A stretch of 64,000 nucleotides of DNA from Anodontia alba (taxonomy: Eukaryota > Mollusca > Bivalvia > Lucinida > Lucinidae), in assembly GCA_964016985.1 (NCBI GenBank), contig OZ024821.1, forward strand, positions 18,808,855 through 18,872,854, read 5' to 3'. Both the position numbers and the translations under genes were made by a program. Position 1 is the stretch's first letter; each line of letters opens with the position of its first letter. The notes below the pieces were generated by a model, which saw only the letters and a program-made list of their open reading frames with translations, made no database searches and was not told the origin of the DNA. Of this stretch, positions 23,481 to 33,970 are shown in pieces.

Positions 23481-23612
23481 GCACATGCATGGCATAAGCT
23501 TAAAACATTGGCTATTCCGATCAGAACGCCTGGATGCATGGGCTTGAATGGGTGTTTACTGTTCACATGGCACTTTATAGGCCATCCATTTCGGGCGGTT
23601 TTTGTGTTGTTG

Positions 23613-23642
23613 TTTTATTATTATTATTATTATTATTATTAC
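23613..23642. repeat. (TTA)n microsatellite
   Basis: About ten TTA units. Confidence 0.9.
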
Positions 23643-24449
23643 TTGCTTGTATTATCTTCATCACTTGTTGTCTCTGGCTTAAGCAGTACAATCGTAAGGA
23701 TATTAACCCATTTTAGACTGAATTAAGTCTATCCCCCACCCTACACACACTATATTTATTGAAAGAGGCCAATTTCAATTTTAGATATATCAGGCTATGT
23801 GATTTAGATATTTCTAGAGAACTATTTGCAAATATTGGAGACACTGCGGAGTCTGATCTGAGTCCGCACTGTTTGCCAGTCACCCTTTTTTATGGGTCTT
23901 CAGACTAAAATAAGATTAATGAGAAACTGACACTACACCGTCACTGCTCGCGTTCAAACTTTAAAACGGCCCCAGTAAGGTTTTTACTGACCGTTCCAAG
24001 GCAGTGCTTCTGCTGTGATTTATTATGTTTTGTTATTGTATGTCTTTGCATGTATGTCCTGGTGTAATTTTGGAGGGCCGTTTGGCCATTTTTTTTAGAA
24101 AGAAACTATCCTTTTGGCTTTTTGCTTATAGTGTTTTGATTGTGGTGCCGTTGCTCATAGTGCGTCCTTCATTCCCTTCGATGTCTTAGATGGAAGTGTT
24201 AGGTAATAGTGTCGATTCCTGATCATTGCCTTTCTATTTATTCTATTTATTCTTCACTGAAACCCTCAAATATTTTGAGTACATGCTGTTTGTTAAAGGG
24301 CAATTCAAGTTTGCAAAATGTATGCAGATTAGCATTTTTGGTTGCCATGGCAGTCGAAAGATCTCGTAAAATTATAATAAGAAATTGGTCAGGTACATTT
24401 AAACTCACTCAGAAACCGTTTTAATTGCATACATGGCTTTTAAGCTTGC

Positions 24450-25140
24450 AAAACTTATCGAGAACTGGCGTCAGCAGGACGAACGTCATGGCCATATGCA
24501 CAAAACCTATATATACATGTATATATGGTAGAAAACCTTTTTGAACGATGTCTCCTCTGAAACTGCGTGGCCGACTGAGCTAAAAATCGTCATGGGACAA
24601 ATTCTTTCAAATTATTGGAAACCAGTAACCAAGATGGTCACTTTGACCACATACGTTAAGACTTATTAATTGTCCAAAACTGCGAGGCCTGTAGAGTTAA
24701 AATATGGCAACACAAAACTTCCCGAGGACAAGAGTGATCAGATCTGAGAAAACGATTCGATATATTTGACATTCAAGATGGTCTCTATGACATATATGGT
24801 AAACACCATTAAACAAAAACTGCAGGGCCGATTGAGCTGATAATGGCATATGTAGTATCTGTGTGACAATATCTTATGTGAAAACGTCAGGACCTGATAT
24901 CCAAGCTGGCCACTATGACCATATATGGTAAAAACCTTTAAACAACTCCATTTGCAAATCTAGAAAGATGACTTAACTGAACATGCATAAAGGGCGCCAT
25001 GGAGAACAGAATGTTCAAATATGCAAAAATGTTCAGGACCTGACACCTAAGATAGCCCCTGTGACCTTACATGGTAAGCATCATTAAACAATTTTTCTAA
25101 AACTATAAGACCGTTTGAGCAGAATATGCATATGGAGCAT
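24450..25140. repeat. Degenerate tandem array, about 150-bp units
   Basis: ACTGCGAGGCC/ACTGCAGGGCCGA, GAGCTGATAATGGCATATG and AAGATGGTCTCTATGAC recur about every 150 bp with strong divergence, over about five units. Confidence 0.5.
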
Positions 25141-25340
25141 CGCTTCTAATGATTACTCACAACATAACATACGTTTTTTTGGAGAAGTCACAAAAGGGAT
25201 TCATACCCATCTGTAAGCCGTTACATTTTAACCATATAATATGGAAAATGAGGACGATTTGGACTATTAAGCAAATTAAGACAGATTTATATAGCAAACA
25301 AGAAGGTTGCTAGAAGTCACAAACAAATTCTAAAGCTGGT

Positions 25341-25530
25341 TTAACCCATTTATGCCGAGTGGACTCTTCTACTTTAAGTCTTTGGACAGGTCCATTTCAT
25401 ATATAAGGGGTGTCTGGTTGTTGTTTTTATTATAACCATATTTTATAGAAATTCCTGTATTTAATGCACACCGAAGACCCTGATCAGACGCCGCGGCCCT
25501 TTTATGGGACACAATGCACAAATGGATTAA
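25341..25530. mobile_element. TTAA-flanked MITE (TTAACCCATTTATGCC end)
   Basis: The family of 13599 in reverse order. Only half of the GTAGAC core remains (GACCCTGATCAGACGCCGC). Confidence 0.7.
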
Positions 25531-25821
25531 ACACTGCAAAAATCGGAAATTTCCCCTAATACTGTAGATCCCTACAAACCCCTGTTTTTCACCAAATGTT
25601 ATAGGTGGGTGGGGGGCAACAGGGGCGTGGGGGGTGGGGAACTTGCATAGACTTGTTAACGTAATGGTGCAGCTAATTGGTTTATCTGGATCTTTGCGGT
25701 TCGCATGTCCTCAAAGACACATTTTCATGTGCGATTCATGCAAAAATGTAAAAAAAAAAAATAAAAAAACAGGAGTTAAATCTTTGCCGCGCATTAACCA
25801 ATGTTTAAATAATAAAATATT

Positions 25822-25895
25822 CTACGTAAATTTATATTGGAACGTTATTGGCCCAAAAGGATTTCTGTCGGGCCGATAACGGTCCACTAGCAGTT
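25822..25895. mobile_element. MITE family G, degraded
   Basis: CTACGTAAATTTATATTGG and GTCGGGCCGATAACGGTCC match the family at 39803 and 60930. Confidence 0.5.
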
Positions 25896-26134
25896 ATCGG
25901 AAAAGATGACGATGACGTCATCGCAAATCGTGCAGGTAACCTCACGGGTAGAGCGTAAACGGAAGTACGTAGAAAATTTATGGATTTGGTTACGCACCCC
26001 TATTAATTTCTCCATAGGCTACAATGCTAAGAAATCAAAAGTGTCTCATCTGCTACAGTTCCATAGGCCTAAATCAGATCCAGGTTTCGGTGGGATGTGA
26101 CAGCCACTTGAGTCAGCAACAGATCCTGGGATTT

Positions 26135-26321
26135 TCATGTCCTCTTCATCACTTCGAAACACATGACATTGCCCGCCATATGACATCCCAAAAATTCCTC
26201 CTGTTCAGAGTCACAAACTTGAATGACCGACCGACTCGTTATAGCACTCCACCCAGCCAAATAGTTCCCCACAGAATCTTTTACTATCTGGAATTTGTCT
26301 CCTCCAGGAACCTCTTGTGGC
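26135..26321 (-). CDS. Doubtful exon of an unrecognised minus-strand gene
   Basis: A fair acceptor (TTATTTCAG) ends at 26322. In one frame the exon reads PQEVPGGDKFQIV, NYLAGWSAIT, IQVCDSEQEEFLGCHMAG and then a stop after MKRT at 26135. A candidate upstream exon ends at about 26480 with CAG/GTAAAG and can read IGYVDDRVSNFDIQ, but its phase does not clearly match. A second frame over the same DNA also looks partly protein-like, with stops. This could be a pseudogene piece or chance. Confidence 0.25.
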
Positions 26322-26703
26322 CTGAAATAAATAGAACAATGCAGTCTTTTTTACCTTACACTATATACAACATCTACTCCGTACACTCTATTTTTAGATA
26401 GGACTATTTTTCAAAATAGTAGTCTGGTTCCATTTATCGATTTACTTTGTAAGAAGAATGCTAGCTGAGAGAGCTTTACCTGGATATCAAAATTTGACAC
26501 CCTGTCGTCCACATAGCCTATACCGTGGGACCACATACTTGTCAAAAATGTGAGGATAGATAGGCATGACAAATCAGGGTTTTGTTTTCTATTCAGATTT
26601 TAGATACCTGTTTAGATCGAAACATACTTTGAGACATTCCAGCTTGCCCTTAAACTAATAAAGGGTGTGGGAAGGGGAGGGGCAATTATTTCCTTTTACA
26701 GTA

Positions 26704-26965
26704 CATCACGAAAACATACCTATATAATTTGACCCCCCCCCCCTGGGGTTTACAGGGGGTATACATTATTTTTCTTTTCTGCTCAAAAACATAGACTGTG
26801 GGTATTCGCTAGAACCGCCTTGGCGAGTCGGTTCAAAAGAGTACCCGAGTACCCACAATCTATGTTTTGAGCAGAAATATGAAAAATATCAGAATTTTTA
26901 TCTGAACACTTTCAGTTTTTGGTGGTGAAATTTTCCATATATTTGAACAGGCTTGTTCTCGTAAT
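26704..26965. mobile_element. MITE family A copy (inverted)
   Basis: CATCACGAAAACATACCTAT at the left and CAGGCTTGTTCTCGTAAT at the right. The centre TAGAACCGCCTTGGCGAGTC is partly degraded. Confidence 0.75.
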
Positions 26966-27049
26966 AAGACCATTTTTCTAGAGGTGATTGATGTCACGGT
27001 GCTGGAACGCAAACAGGAAGAAACAAAAGTTGTCTCCCTTTAAAATTAG

Positions 27050-27388
27050 CAAAATACTTCCAGGTGTATCACAGAATTTTAGTATCTTACTCAGTTCCTT
27101 GGTTAGTTCCTCACATGTATATCGTCGATCACTTTCTAGAAATTGTCTAACTTTTTCTTCAAAATATGCGGCACTTACTAAAATTTTCCGACCTCTCCCC
27201 TCACTGCTTTTACACTCTACCGACCGCTATTAAATTTGTTAGCCCATCTGGCAATTTGTAAATAAGAAAAGGTACTATTTCCACAAACGTCCTGCAAGGC
27301 AACGTGAACTTCCCGTACATTCTTTTTACGGATAAGATTCAAACACTATATAGATGCGTTGTTCTTCCGACGAAAATGCGACCGCCAT
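27050..27388 (-). pseudogene. Mariner-like transposase N-terminal remnant
   Basis: Reading from an ATG at 27388 gives MAVAFSSEEQRIYIVFESYP, then a stop. A shifted frame continues VREVHVALQDVCGN and QIARWANKFNSGR. A third frame gives GRGRKILVSAAYFEEKVRQF and SDRRYTCEELTKELSKI. This order (HTH, N-S-G-R hinge, K-V-R-x-F, D-R-R-x-T, E-E-L) is the DNA-binding half of a mariner-type transposase. At least two frameshifts and one stop show it is dead. The catalytic DDD/DDE half is absent; the homology ends near 27050, where a different repeat begins. Confidence 0.7.
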
Positions 27389-27489
27389 GTCGTCACCAGT
27401 GTCACGCGACGTCATGCATTGATGCCGCCAGAAATAATGACGTTATAAAACAGACGTCACCTTCAAGTATGCATGTTGTTTTATTTATT

Positions 27490-27516
27490 TTATTATTATC
27501 ATTATGATAATTATTA

Positions 27517-27548
<32 letters not shown>

Positions 27549-27550
27549 TA
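27490..27550. repeat. (ATT)n microsatellite
   Basis: Imperfect ATT/ATC units, then nine or more pure ATT units. Confidence 0.9.
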
Positions 27551-27680
27551 TTCTTTCATTATTTTTATGTATATTTTTGTATTTTTTATAACAATATCTT
27601 AGTAGATGTATAAGTAATCAGAAAACGTGTTAAGAAAATTTGTTCTCTCACACAAAGTTTCATGAGTACGATATGTGCTC

Positions 27681-27985
27681 TCAATGAGATTTTGAAGATT
27701 TGCAAAATTCTTATGAACTGAACATATATGTGTTCATCATAAAAATACATAAAGTATCCATACACCAGATAGCGTTTAATTCTTCACGTTATAAGTATTA
27801 TTTAATTTATAACACAATTACCTCCCTTTACCTAACTTGACTATGTAACCTAGTTAGTAACTACCTATTTTTTTTCTCCAATAATACTTTGATATCCATT
27901 TCCCAATACTGGAAATGGATATGAAAGTATTATTTGAGAGATTGGAACTGGATATGAAAGTATTATTTGAGAAAAAAAAGGGTAG
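27681..27985. repeat. Dispersed repeat N, copy 2
   Basis: It matches 20813-21080. Its right end carries the hairpin AATGGATATGAAAGTATTA duplicated once. Confidence 0.7.
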
Positions 27986-28044
27986 TTCGTATAATTCGAT
28001 TTTAAACTAAGATCCAGGTGGAAGTAGTATTTCAGAAAACAAAA

Positions 28045-28361
28045 TAAGTCGACTCTCGTTATCTCGAATTCCAAGGGACTCTCTGAAATACTTCGAGATA
28101 TCCGTACTTCGACATACCAGATTTGCAGAATTGAGGAAAAACTAATTTGATTAACCACATTTAACAAATATATGTGTAATTGGAGATATATTGAAAATAT
28201 TGTGGAAAAGAGGAGAAATTACTCCTTAGGAGCAATTTCCCCTCTTTTCCACAATATTTTTATATGTTGTTAGATTTTCATGTTTAGGCAGGGACCAGAT
28301 TTTCACTTCGAGATAAGCAGTTATTCGAGATAAGCGAGGTCGAGATAGCGAGAGTCAACTG
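28045..28361. mobile_element. Pogo-like MITE family D, copy 3
   Basis: GTCGACTCTCGTTATCTCGA and CGAGATAGCGAGAGTCAACT ends. It ends about 60 bp before the acceptor of the acidic-protein exon. Confidence 0.8.
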
Positions 28362-28423
28362 TATGTTATATCGAAAAGAGCACGGATATCACCCTTCAAC
28401 TCTGTTTACTCTGATCTTTCCAG

Positions 28424-28725
28424 ACACGGCTATCGTACATGTTTGACTCGTCTCAGAAGTGGGAGATGCAATACCGTATTGTTGGTCTTCATAGCACTGC
28501 TACTCTGGCTAATTGCATATGTAATCAACTCTTCGGAGTCAACAACAGGTTATGACGTAGTGAGTGTTCAACTAGAGGAGGAAGAAAAGAAGACGTGGAA
28601 GAGCTTCAAGAAGATGGACAACCTACAACAGGAAGAACATTTTGAAGATAAACTCAATGATGATTCAAATAATGACATATACGATGATGACAATGAAGAT
28701 TCAGACTCTTCAACGACTACTACAA
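28424..28725 (+). CDS. Acidic repeat protein gene B, exon with signal or anchor segment
   Basis: I do not recognise this protein. The frame runs through 28425-28725 and reaches a donor (ACAA/GTAATA) in phase 1. An acceptor (GATCTTTCCAG) ends at 28423, so the ATG is probably in an unseen upstream exon; the first in-frame start-like codon here is TTG at 28443. The peptide has a basic segment (LRSGRCN), then a long hydrophobic run (TVLLVFIALLLWLIAYVI), either a signal peptide or a type II anchor. After that it is strongly acidic, with EEEEKK and NDIYDDDNEDSDSSTTTT. The donor joins in frame to the acceptor at 33970. A 61-bp tandem repeat begins about 15 nt after the donor. Confidence 0.68.
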
Positions 28726-28739
28726 GTAATATTATAGGG

Positions 28740-29160
28740 TTATTGCAATGATATTGGTGAATATTGTCTCAAAAATTAGACATCTATATAATATCATGAG
28801 GCTATTGCACTGATATTTGTGAATGTTGTCTCGGACATTAGATGTATATAATATAATGGGGTTATTGCACTGATATTGGTGAAAATTGTCTTGGACATTG
28901 GACGTCTATATAATAGCATGGGGTTATTGCACTGATATTGGTGAATATTGTCTCAAAATTAGATATCTATATAATATCATGGGGTTATTGCACTGATACT
29001 GGTGAATGTTGTCTCGGACATTAGACGTCTGTGTAATATCATGGGGTTATTATTGCACTGATATTGGTGAATATTGTCTCGGATATTACACGTCTATATA
29101 ATAGTATAGAGTTATTGTACTGATAATAGTGAACATTGTCTCGGGTATTAGACGATTATA
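28740..29160. repeat. 61-bp tandem repeat, left block
   Basis: Seven copies of a unit with GGGGTTATTGCACTGATATT, GGTGAATATTGTCTCGGACA and TTAGACGTCTATATAATA begin about 15 nt after the donor of the acidic-protein exon. Confidence 0.9.
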
Positions 29161-29312
29161 TGATAAACGATTATTAACTATTGAGCCATTGAACAGGGTG
29201 TGATATCCACTGGAGAATACAAATATTGACCTCGGCCGTCGCCTAGATCAATATTAATATTCTCCAGTGGATATCACATCATATACAATGACTCAATAGT
29301 CAACAATTGTTT
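29161..29312. mobile_element. Inverted-repeat MITE
   Basis: Arms GTGATATCCACTGGAGAATA and TATTCTCCAGTGGATATCAC flank a short GC-rich loop. The outer parts (CTATTGAGCCATTG / CAATGACTCAATAG) also pair. Confidence 0.75.
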
Positions 29313-29334
29313 TTATCGCACCTGCTTGTAGCAG

Positions 29335-30050
29335 GGTGCGATATAGGCGTCCGATTTTCCGTCCGTCCGTCAGTCCGTCCGTCCGTCCGTCTGTCAACAT
29401 TTATGTCGACGTTCGACATTTATGTCAAAGTTAGTATTTTAATCAACTACAAGACTAAACAACCATCAAACCTTGCATGAAACATCTCTCTGACCTCCTG
29501 ACTTTGCGACATAGGTGCCCACTTTTCCATTCGTCTGTCTGTTTGTCCGTCCGTCTGTCTGTCCGTCTGTTAACAGTTCTGTTATGTCGAAGTTCGACAT
29601 TTATGTCAAAGTTAGTATTCTAATCAACTACAAGACTAAACAACCATCAAACCTTGCATGAAACATCTCCCTGACCTCCTGACTTTGCAACATAGGCGTC
29701 CACTTTTCCGTATGTCTGTCCATTCGTCCGTCCGTCTGTCAACATTTATGTCGAAGTTCGACATTTATGTCAAAGTTAGTATTTTAATCAACTACAAGAC
29801 TAAACAACCATCAAACCTTGCATGAAACATCTCTCTGACCTCCTGACTTTGCGACATAGGTGCCCACTTTTCCATTCGTCTGTCTGTTTGTCCGTCCGTC
29901 TGTCTGTCCGTCTGTTAACAGTTCTGTTATGTCGAAGTTCGACATTTATGTCAAAGTTAGTATTCTAATCAACTACAAAACTAAACAACCATCAAACCTT
30001 GTATGAAACATCTCCCTGACCTCCCGACTTGGCAGTACTGACTTGGCAGA
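29335..30050. repeat. Tandem array, roughly 200-240-bp units
   Basis: A unit with GTCCGTCTGTC, ATGTCGAAGTTCGACATTTA, CAAAGTTAGTATTTTAATCA and CCATCAAACCTTGCATGAAA repeats about three times. It is the first of two arrays in Helitron-like element 3. Confidence 0.8.
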
Positions 30051-30810
30051 TACCTTGACCTGGTGACCTTGACCTATATTTTGGCTGCAGTGACTTTGAC
30101 ATAATTTACGTCAATGTTCCAGATCTCCTCAAGTGTAAGACCTCTAGCCACCAAACCTTGCATAGTGCTTCTCCTAGATGTACTGACTCGGCAGGTATCT
30201 TGACCCGGTGACCTTGACCTATATTTTGCGCTCCAGTGCCTTTTACACATTTTACGTCAACGTTCAATATCTCCTCAACTGTAAGGCCTACAACCATCAA
30301 ACCTTGCATAGTGCTTCTCCTCAATGCACGGACTCCGCAGGTACCTTCACTGGGTGACCTTGACCTATATTTCGCGCTCCATTGACTTTTACACCTTTTA
30401 CGTCACCCTTCCATATGTCCTCAACTGTAAGGCCTTCAACCACCAAACCTTATATAGACTTCGTCTCGATGTACTGACTTGGCAGGTACCTTGACCTGGT
30501 GACGTTGACCTATATTGTGCACTCCAGCGACTTTGACACATTTTATGTTGATGTTCGGTATCTCCTCAAATATAAGACCTACAACCACTAAACCTTGCAT
30601 AGTGCTTCACCTCATTCCACTGGCTTGGCAGGTACCTTGACCCGGGGACCTTGACCTATATTTGACACATTTTACGTTGATGTTTGATAACTCCTCAACT
30701 ATAAGGCCTACAACCACCATACCTTGCATTGTGCTTCTCCTTGATGTACTGAATTAGCAGGTACCTTGACCCATGACCTTGACCTATATTTCATGCTTCA
30801 GTGACTTTTA
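30040..30810. repeat. Tandem array, about 140-bp units
   Basis: TTGGCAGGTACCTTGACC, GACCTTGACCTATATTT, TTTACGTCAATGTTC and ACCAAACCTTGCATAGTGCT recur about five times. It is the second array of Helitron-like element 3. Confidence 0.8.
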
Positions 30811-31261
30811 CAAATTTTACGTCAATGTTCCATTATCATTGGGCTGTATCATGTATGATACGAAAAGTCAGTGCTGAAGATATAGCCATTAGAGGGAATG
30901 GGACTGGCCCGGAATATATGTGCCCCACTAGGCACTTTGTCTACATTTTTTTCAACCCAGTTTTCCAAGTAAGCACTGCTAAGAATGAAATAAACTTATT
31001 TAATAACCACGTTCTGATTGTGGCTCCTGTGACTTTTGCCCCAGCAGGTGCGATGACGCCTTCCGCGGAATTCTTGTATTATATAACCAGTGAACAGACT
31101 GATATAGAGTTTCATAGTTTTCCCAAAATACATTATTCCACTTGATGTTCCAATTTTAGGTACACATATTCAGTGGGGAAAAGCCCCGAGCCGGTGAACG
31201 TCAGAAATATTCACTGGGCTAAACACAGCTCTCAGCCAATGAAAAACAACCTGATTTTAGG

Positions 31262-31392
31262 TTATATGATAATATGGGGTTATTGCACTGACATTTGTGA
31301 ATATTGTCTCGGACATTAGACGTCTATACTATATAATGGGGTTGTTGCACTGATACTGGTGAATATTGTCTCGGACATTAGACTGTACTTAG
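31262..31392. repeat. 61-bp tandem repeat, right block
   Basis: Two more copies of the 28740-29160 unit appear beyond Helitron-like element 3, so the original array was split by later insertions. Confidence 0.85.
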
Positions 31393-31399
31393 ACTAGCT

Positions 31400-31560
31400 G
31401 TCCAGGCATGCCGTAATGCCATTTTGCAATGCGTACCCGCATGGCAATAATCGGGCAACTCATTAGAAAATGCTTTGACCGCATTATTGCCATTTTGTAA
31501 TGCGTTACCCGCATGGCTCTGTTATTGCCATTTTGTAATGTATTGCCCGAATGTCAATAA
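31400..31560. repeat. Short degenerate tandem repeat
   Basis: ATTGCCATTTTGTAATGCGT and ACCCGCATGGC recur about three times at 50-60 bp spacing. Confidence 0.6.
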
Positions 31561-31654
31561 TACGACAGTGTCCTGAGACAAAATGTCTATATTGCATATG
31601 TGGACAACGAATCCTCCCAGCAAGAATTAATAGTACTAATGACTGTAATTTCTC

Positions 31655-31851
31655 AAAACCTAAAGCGCTAAGTAAATATAAAAAGACTGCCTTTTGACTT
31701 AATTTGTGTGTATTGTAAGAGAAAATAAGGCTTGGCATTTCATGTGAATCGTCTGCGTAGCGGACGATTCACATGAAATGCCAAGCCTTATTTCCTCTGC
31801 GAATGACAAAATGTTGTCTCCTGCATTTGTGATTAGCGCTTTAAGGTTTAA
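31655..31851. mobile_element. MITE family B copy
   Basis: AAACCTAAAGCGCTAA and TTAGCGCTTTAAGGTTTA ends, with the centre GAATCGTCTGCGTAGCGGACGATTC flanked by TGGCATTTCATG arms. Confidence 0.8.
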
Positions 31852-32149
31852 GTATTTGAACACTATAATTCCTCACCGTACTCATTCTAGCTGAACTTTG
31901 AAAGCTTATTTGATTATCTGGTGACCTCCCTGGTGTGTTTGGTGGCGGCTAAATGGCAAACAATGCAGATCCCGATCAATTTTTTTCTGTAGCAGCGGAA
32001 TATTTAGGGTATATGCAGCAAATTTGCTGCGATTTTAAATCTACTCACACATTAAAATGAGGCTGAATTCAATTGGTAAATTTTCCGCTATACTTTACAA
32101 GAGAGACAGTTTTTGTGGCTTCCTTATTGCGTTTTCGCATATCAAGACC

Positions 32150-32375
32150 CACTGTTGAATGGACCGCACAATGTAGAGTCGTGTCTTTGGGAATATGCGA
32201 CAGCGAATGCCCAGATCAGCCTGCGCATTTTTGTAGTCTGATCCGAACCTTTGCTGTCCACTAACAGAATCATTGGCTACTACTGAGTGTATGAATGGAG
32301 AGCAAAGGCCCGGATGATACTTTGCCCATGCGCAGGTTGATCCGAATTCGCATTTTCGAGCATGTTCGAAAGCAC
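32150..32375. mobile_element. Family K element
   Basis: GATCAGCCTGCGCATTTTTG, AACAGAATCATTGGCTACTA and CATGCGCAGGTTGATCCG. Confidence 0.5.
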
Positions 32376-32448
32376 CGTTTTGCTTGACGCGGCTATAATT
32401 CTACCAAAAACAACATCTTGGTCTGGGCGATTTAGCAGTGCTTGCAGA

Positions 32449-32536
32449 GTTGTTGTTTTTTGGGGTTTTTTTGTTGTTGTTTTTTTTGTTGTTGTTTTTT
32501 TTGTTGTTGTTGTTGTTGTTTGTTGTTGTTTTTTTC
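32449..32536. repeat. (GTT)n and poly-T microsatellite
   Basis: GTTGTTGTT blocks alternate with T runs. Lys/Gln/Thr strings on the minus strand are artefacts. Confidence 0.9.
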
Positions 32537-32984
32537 TGGAGCGTTTTGATCCCACCCCCTCCCCTCCCACCCCTCCCCCCTCACCTCGAAGGAGCCGGGG
32601 AATGTTATTTTTGGTGCAGATTCCGTTGACGTTGGCGTCGGCTTCATCGTGGCACTTTCTTGTCTGCACAAAGTATACTATATTAATATTCACGGTGCTT
32701 TTACAGAAAAAAAATAGTATAATTAACAATAGGGACATAATGTTATTCACACTTCAATGACTACATTGACTCGTACGACGTCACATGGTCATTAAGTGAC
32801 GTCAAAATAAGCAAAGGTTCTCTCCAATATGGTTGGATGATGGCGACGTTACGATGTCAACGACGCTGTTCTGCTGTTAATACGAAAACTCCGTGCAATT
32901 GTTTTCTTGTTTCAAATTTAGCACTCAAACCAGATTTTATCGTCAAATAATGGGCAGAAAATAATACAAATATAAGTATGAAAG

Positions 32985-33115
32985 GCAATTTATTTAATGT
33001 TCATTGAAATATAAACAACACCGGGTCGCGAGCAAAGTTTACACGAATCCCTTCGGGGTTCACTTACTTTATTTGTGACCCGATGTTGTTCATACTTCAA
33101 TGAACGTTAAAAAAT
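32985..33115. mobile_element. Inverted-repeat MITE
   Basis: TTCATTGAAATATAAACAAC / GTTGTTCATACTTCAATGAA arms, inner CGGGTCGCGA / GTGACCCG, and a CCCTTCGGGG loop. Confidence 0.7.
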
Positions 33116-33340
33116 GCTTTCGTTTCTTAAGTGAACCAGATTTTAGATTCGTATCAAATTTTCAATGGGTATATGATCTGGACATAACAAAGACCTGATT
33201 AGATTTCAATTTTTAAGGTCACAGCAGTAGAAAAACTGAAAATTCGGTGTGGAGGACATCTGTTTTCTCTGAAAATACTGTTACTAGTTTACAATGCATG
33301 TGATTCATCAAAGATTAAATCAATTTCTTCTCAGATTAAA

Positions 33341-33545
33341 ATTAACCACTCTGGACAAATTCAGTAGAAGACAGATTGAGGATATTTTCTTATTTTTCCC
33401 AGAAAACTGGATTTGACCTTTCACGCAAATTGTCTCTATTTGAGGCAATTTGCAAGAAATGTCAAAACCTATTTTCTGGGAAAAATAAGACAATATTTCA
33501 GTATGTTGTCTGCTGAAATTTTTACCTAAAGTGCTAAGCATTAAG
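33341..33545. mobile_element. MITE family J copy
   Basis: TTGACCTTTCACGCAAATTG / CAATTTGCAAGAAATGTCAA centre, with TTTACCTAAAGTGCTAAGCA at the right. Confidence 0.8.
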
Positions 33546-33681
33546 TTTCTTTTTTGCTTATTCTTTTCCTTTCAAACTCTGACAATATGATCTACATGTA
33601 TTATAACATCTGACGTTTTATAGTGAAATAAATGCAAAAGAATTGTTCCTAAAAGATATAGAGGATATATTTAGCCCTTTT

Positions 33682-33961
33682 CATTACGAAAACATACCTA
33701 TTCAAATATATAAAAAATCTCACCTCCAAAAACTTAAAAATTTCAGACAGAAAATTCTGAGATTTTTTCTTATTTTTGCTCAAAACATAGATTGTGGGTA
33801 CTCGTTAGAACCGCCTCGGCGAGGCGGTTCTAACGAGTACCCACAATCTATGTTTTTGAGCAAAAATAAGAAAAATAATGTATACCCCTGTAAACCCCAG
33901 TTTTACTATATAAAAGTGGGGTTTAAGGGGGTCAAAATTATATAGGTATGTTTTCGTGATG
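33682..33961. mobile_element. MITE family A copy abutting the splice acceptor of gene B
   Basis: CATTACGAAAACATACCTAT to GTATGTTTTCGTGATG, with a perfect TAGAACCGCCTCGGCGAGGCGGTTCTA centre. It ends 10 nt before exon start 33971, so the branch point and much of the pyrimidine tract of that acceptor probably lie in MITE sequence. Confidence 0.85.
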
Positions 33962-33970
33962 TTTATTCAG

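Larger units (their letters stand above)
29315..31076 (+). mobile_element. Helitron-like element 3 with internal tandem arrays
   Basis: The 5' end ATCGCACCTGCT (29315-29326) folds with AGCAGGGTGCGAT. A CCGTCCGTCC tract follows at 29362-29395. Two arrays fill the middle. Near the 3' end lies AGCAGGTGCGAT (31043-31054), the exact 12-base inverse of the 5' end. Then comes the TTCCGCGGAA palindrome (31061-31070) and TTCTTG. It sits in the intron of the acidic-protein gene and splits a 61-bp tandem array. No transposase ORF is present. Confidence 0.6.

Noticed and set aside
29335..30810. CRISPR-like array
   Set aside because: The units are long tandem repeats without short fixed repeats and unique spacers, in a eukaryotic genome, inside a mobile element.
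33643..33945. 100-codon frame before gene B exon 33971
   Set aside because: It is the translation of a family A MITE; similar frames appear in the copy at 59953.
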